From NCBI GenBank assembly GCA_900555765.1, contig USMA01000068.1, positions 1-6,033 of the forward strand: a stretch of 6,033 nucleotides of DNA. Reading direction: 5' to 3'. The translations under genes and the position numbers were made by a program. Below are positions 5,177 to 6,033 of this stretch, in pieces. Source of the stretch: an uncultured Collinsella sp. Its GTDB lineage: Bacteria; Actinomycetota; Coriobacteriia; Coriobacteriales; Coriobacteriaceae. The notes beneath the pieces are model-generated. The model did no database searches. It saw nothing but the letters and a program-made list of their open reading frames with translations, and was not told where the DNA came from. Numbering within the stretch: position 1 is the stretch's first letter; every line of letters begins with the position of its first letter.

Positions 5177-6033
5177 TTAGGCAGCCGGGCAGATCTTCTT
5201 GAAGAGCTCGATGACGTCGTCGAGCGTCGCCTCGCGCGGGTTACCCGGGAAGCAGGCGTCAGCCATGGCGTCCTTGGCCAGGACCTCGATCTCGTCAGCC
5301 TTCATGGCCTCGCAGACGTGCGGGATGTTCACGTCGGCAGAGAGCTGCTTGACGGCGGCGATGGCGGCGTCGGCGGCCTCGTCGGTGCTCATGCCCGTGG
5401 TGTCAACGCCCATGGCGACGGCAACCTTGGCCAGACGCTCGGCGCAAACCGGCTTGTTGAACTCCATGGCGATCGGCAGCAGCATGGCGCAAGCGACGCC
5501 GTGCGGGGTATCGTAGTGAGCGGACAGGGTGTGGGCCATGGCGTGATCGATGCCCAAGCCGACATTGGAGAAGCCCATGCCGGCGACATACTGGCCAAGA
5601 GCCATGCCCTCGCGGCCGGAGCCGGGCTGGCCGGACTTGGCCTCGGCGACGGAGTCGCGCAGGTTCTCGCTGATCAGCTTAATAGCCTCAAAGTGGAACA
5701 TGTCGGAGAGCTCCCAAGCGCCCTTGGTGGTGTAGCCCTCGATGGCGTGGGTCAGGGCGTCCATGCCAGTGGAAGCGGTAAGGCCGGCGGGCATGGAAGC
5801 CATCATGTCGGGGTCGACGACGGCGACCTCGGGGGCGTCGTTGGTGTCGACGCACACGAACTTGCGGACCTTCTCGGGGTCGGTGATGACGTAGTTGATG
5901 GTCACCTCAGCAGCGGTACCGGCGGTCGTCGGCACGGCGATAGTGAACACGGCGTGGTTCTTGGTGGGAGCAACGCCCTCGAGGCTGCGGACATCGGCGA
6001 ACTCGGGGTTGTTGATGATGATGCCGATGGCCT
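5177..6033 (-). CDS. fucO: Lactaldehyde reductase-like iron-containing alcohol dehydrogenase (partial)
   Basis: About 285 codons are visible, with the start beyond the right edge; by comparison with E. coli FucO (382 residues) roughly 105 N-terminal residues, including most of the nucleotide-binding part, are missing. Group III iron-dependent dehydrogenases of this type reduce L-lactaldehyde to 1,2-propanediol with NADH during anaerobic fucose or rhamnose breakdown. The visible part closely follows FucO as I remember it: NNPEFADVRSLEG, IPTTAGTAAEVTINYVITD-like blocks, ALGQYVAGMGFSNVGLG and NPREATLDD. Metal ligands corresponding to E. coli D196, H200, H263 and H277 are present at visible positions D91, H95 (GMDALTHAIEG), H163 (first His of HAMAH) and H177 (TPHG). 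A short insertion (around SGQPGSG) lies between the second and third ligand. GTG at 5950 is not the start, because the frame and the homology continue upstream. No fucose genes are visible, so another 1,2-diol or alcohol substrate remains possible. Confidence 0.85.
   Translation of the reverse strand, partial: AIGIIINNPEFADVRSLEGVAPTKNHAVFTIAVPTTAGTAAEVTINYVITDPEKVRKFVCVDTNDAPEVAVVDPDMMASMPAGLTASTGMDALTHAIEGYTTKGAWELSDMFHFEAIKLISENLRDSVAEAKSGQPGSGREGMALGQYVAGMGFSNVGLGIDHAMAHTLSAHYDTPHGVACAMLLPIAMEFNKPVCAERLAKVAVAMGVDTTGMSTDEAADAAIAAVKQLSADVNIPHVCEAMKADEIEVLAKDAMADACFPGNPREATLDDVIELFKKICPAA

Overview
The window appears to join two kinds of gut-bacterial DNA. Positions 1 to about 1600 hold a partial LrgA/CidA-type membrane protein gene, an Rrf2-family regulator and the first half of cysK. 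Their Firmicutes-style signals (near-consensus promoters, AT-rich intergenic DNA, Leu codons almost all CTG) and protein flavour suggest a Faecalibacterium-like member of the Oscillospiraceae. From roughly 1690 to the end, the last third of cysK, mnmA, an M42 peptidase and a fucO-like dehydrogenase use more CTC and GTC and look like a Collinsella-type coriobacterium. Both assignments come from memory of these lineages and hand codon counts, not from a search. The switch falls inside an intact cysK reading frame, so it is either a recombinant gene or a chimeric assembly.

Layout. Minus strand: lrgA-like gene (302 to left edge) with its own promoter and leader hairpin, then the Rrf2 gene (934-503) ending in a clear terminator. 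The Rrf2 gene is divergent from cysK (1171-2103, plus). Two back-to-back consensus promoters lie between them, each with a similar inverted repeat that is a good candidate Rrf2 operator. cysK is followed by a short perfect palindrome and a strong terminator, then mnmA (2285-3385, plus). A 63-bp element with perfect 23-bp inverted arms separates mnmA from the convergent M42 peptidase gene (4565-3522, minus). About 600 bases without a convincing gene follow (4566-5176). They carry an AT-rich patch, an inverted pair of 25-bp motifs and a stem-loop, and end at the terminator of the fucO-like gene (minus, running off the right edge).

Function. CysK makes cysteine, an Rrf2 regulator of the cysteine/iron-sulphur type is the likely controller, and MnmA uses sulphur that normally comes from cysteine through a cysteine desulphurase, so the centre has a sulphur theme. 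The peptidase and the lactaldehyde-reductase-like enzyme are ordinary metabolic genes. I found no new multi-gene system. The most notable points are the mosaic cysK, the ACG start of the lrgA-like gene, the paired operator-like dyads and the repeat-like elements in the right half.
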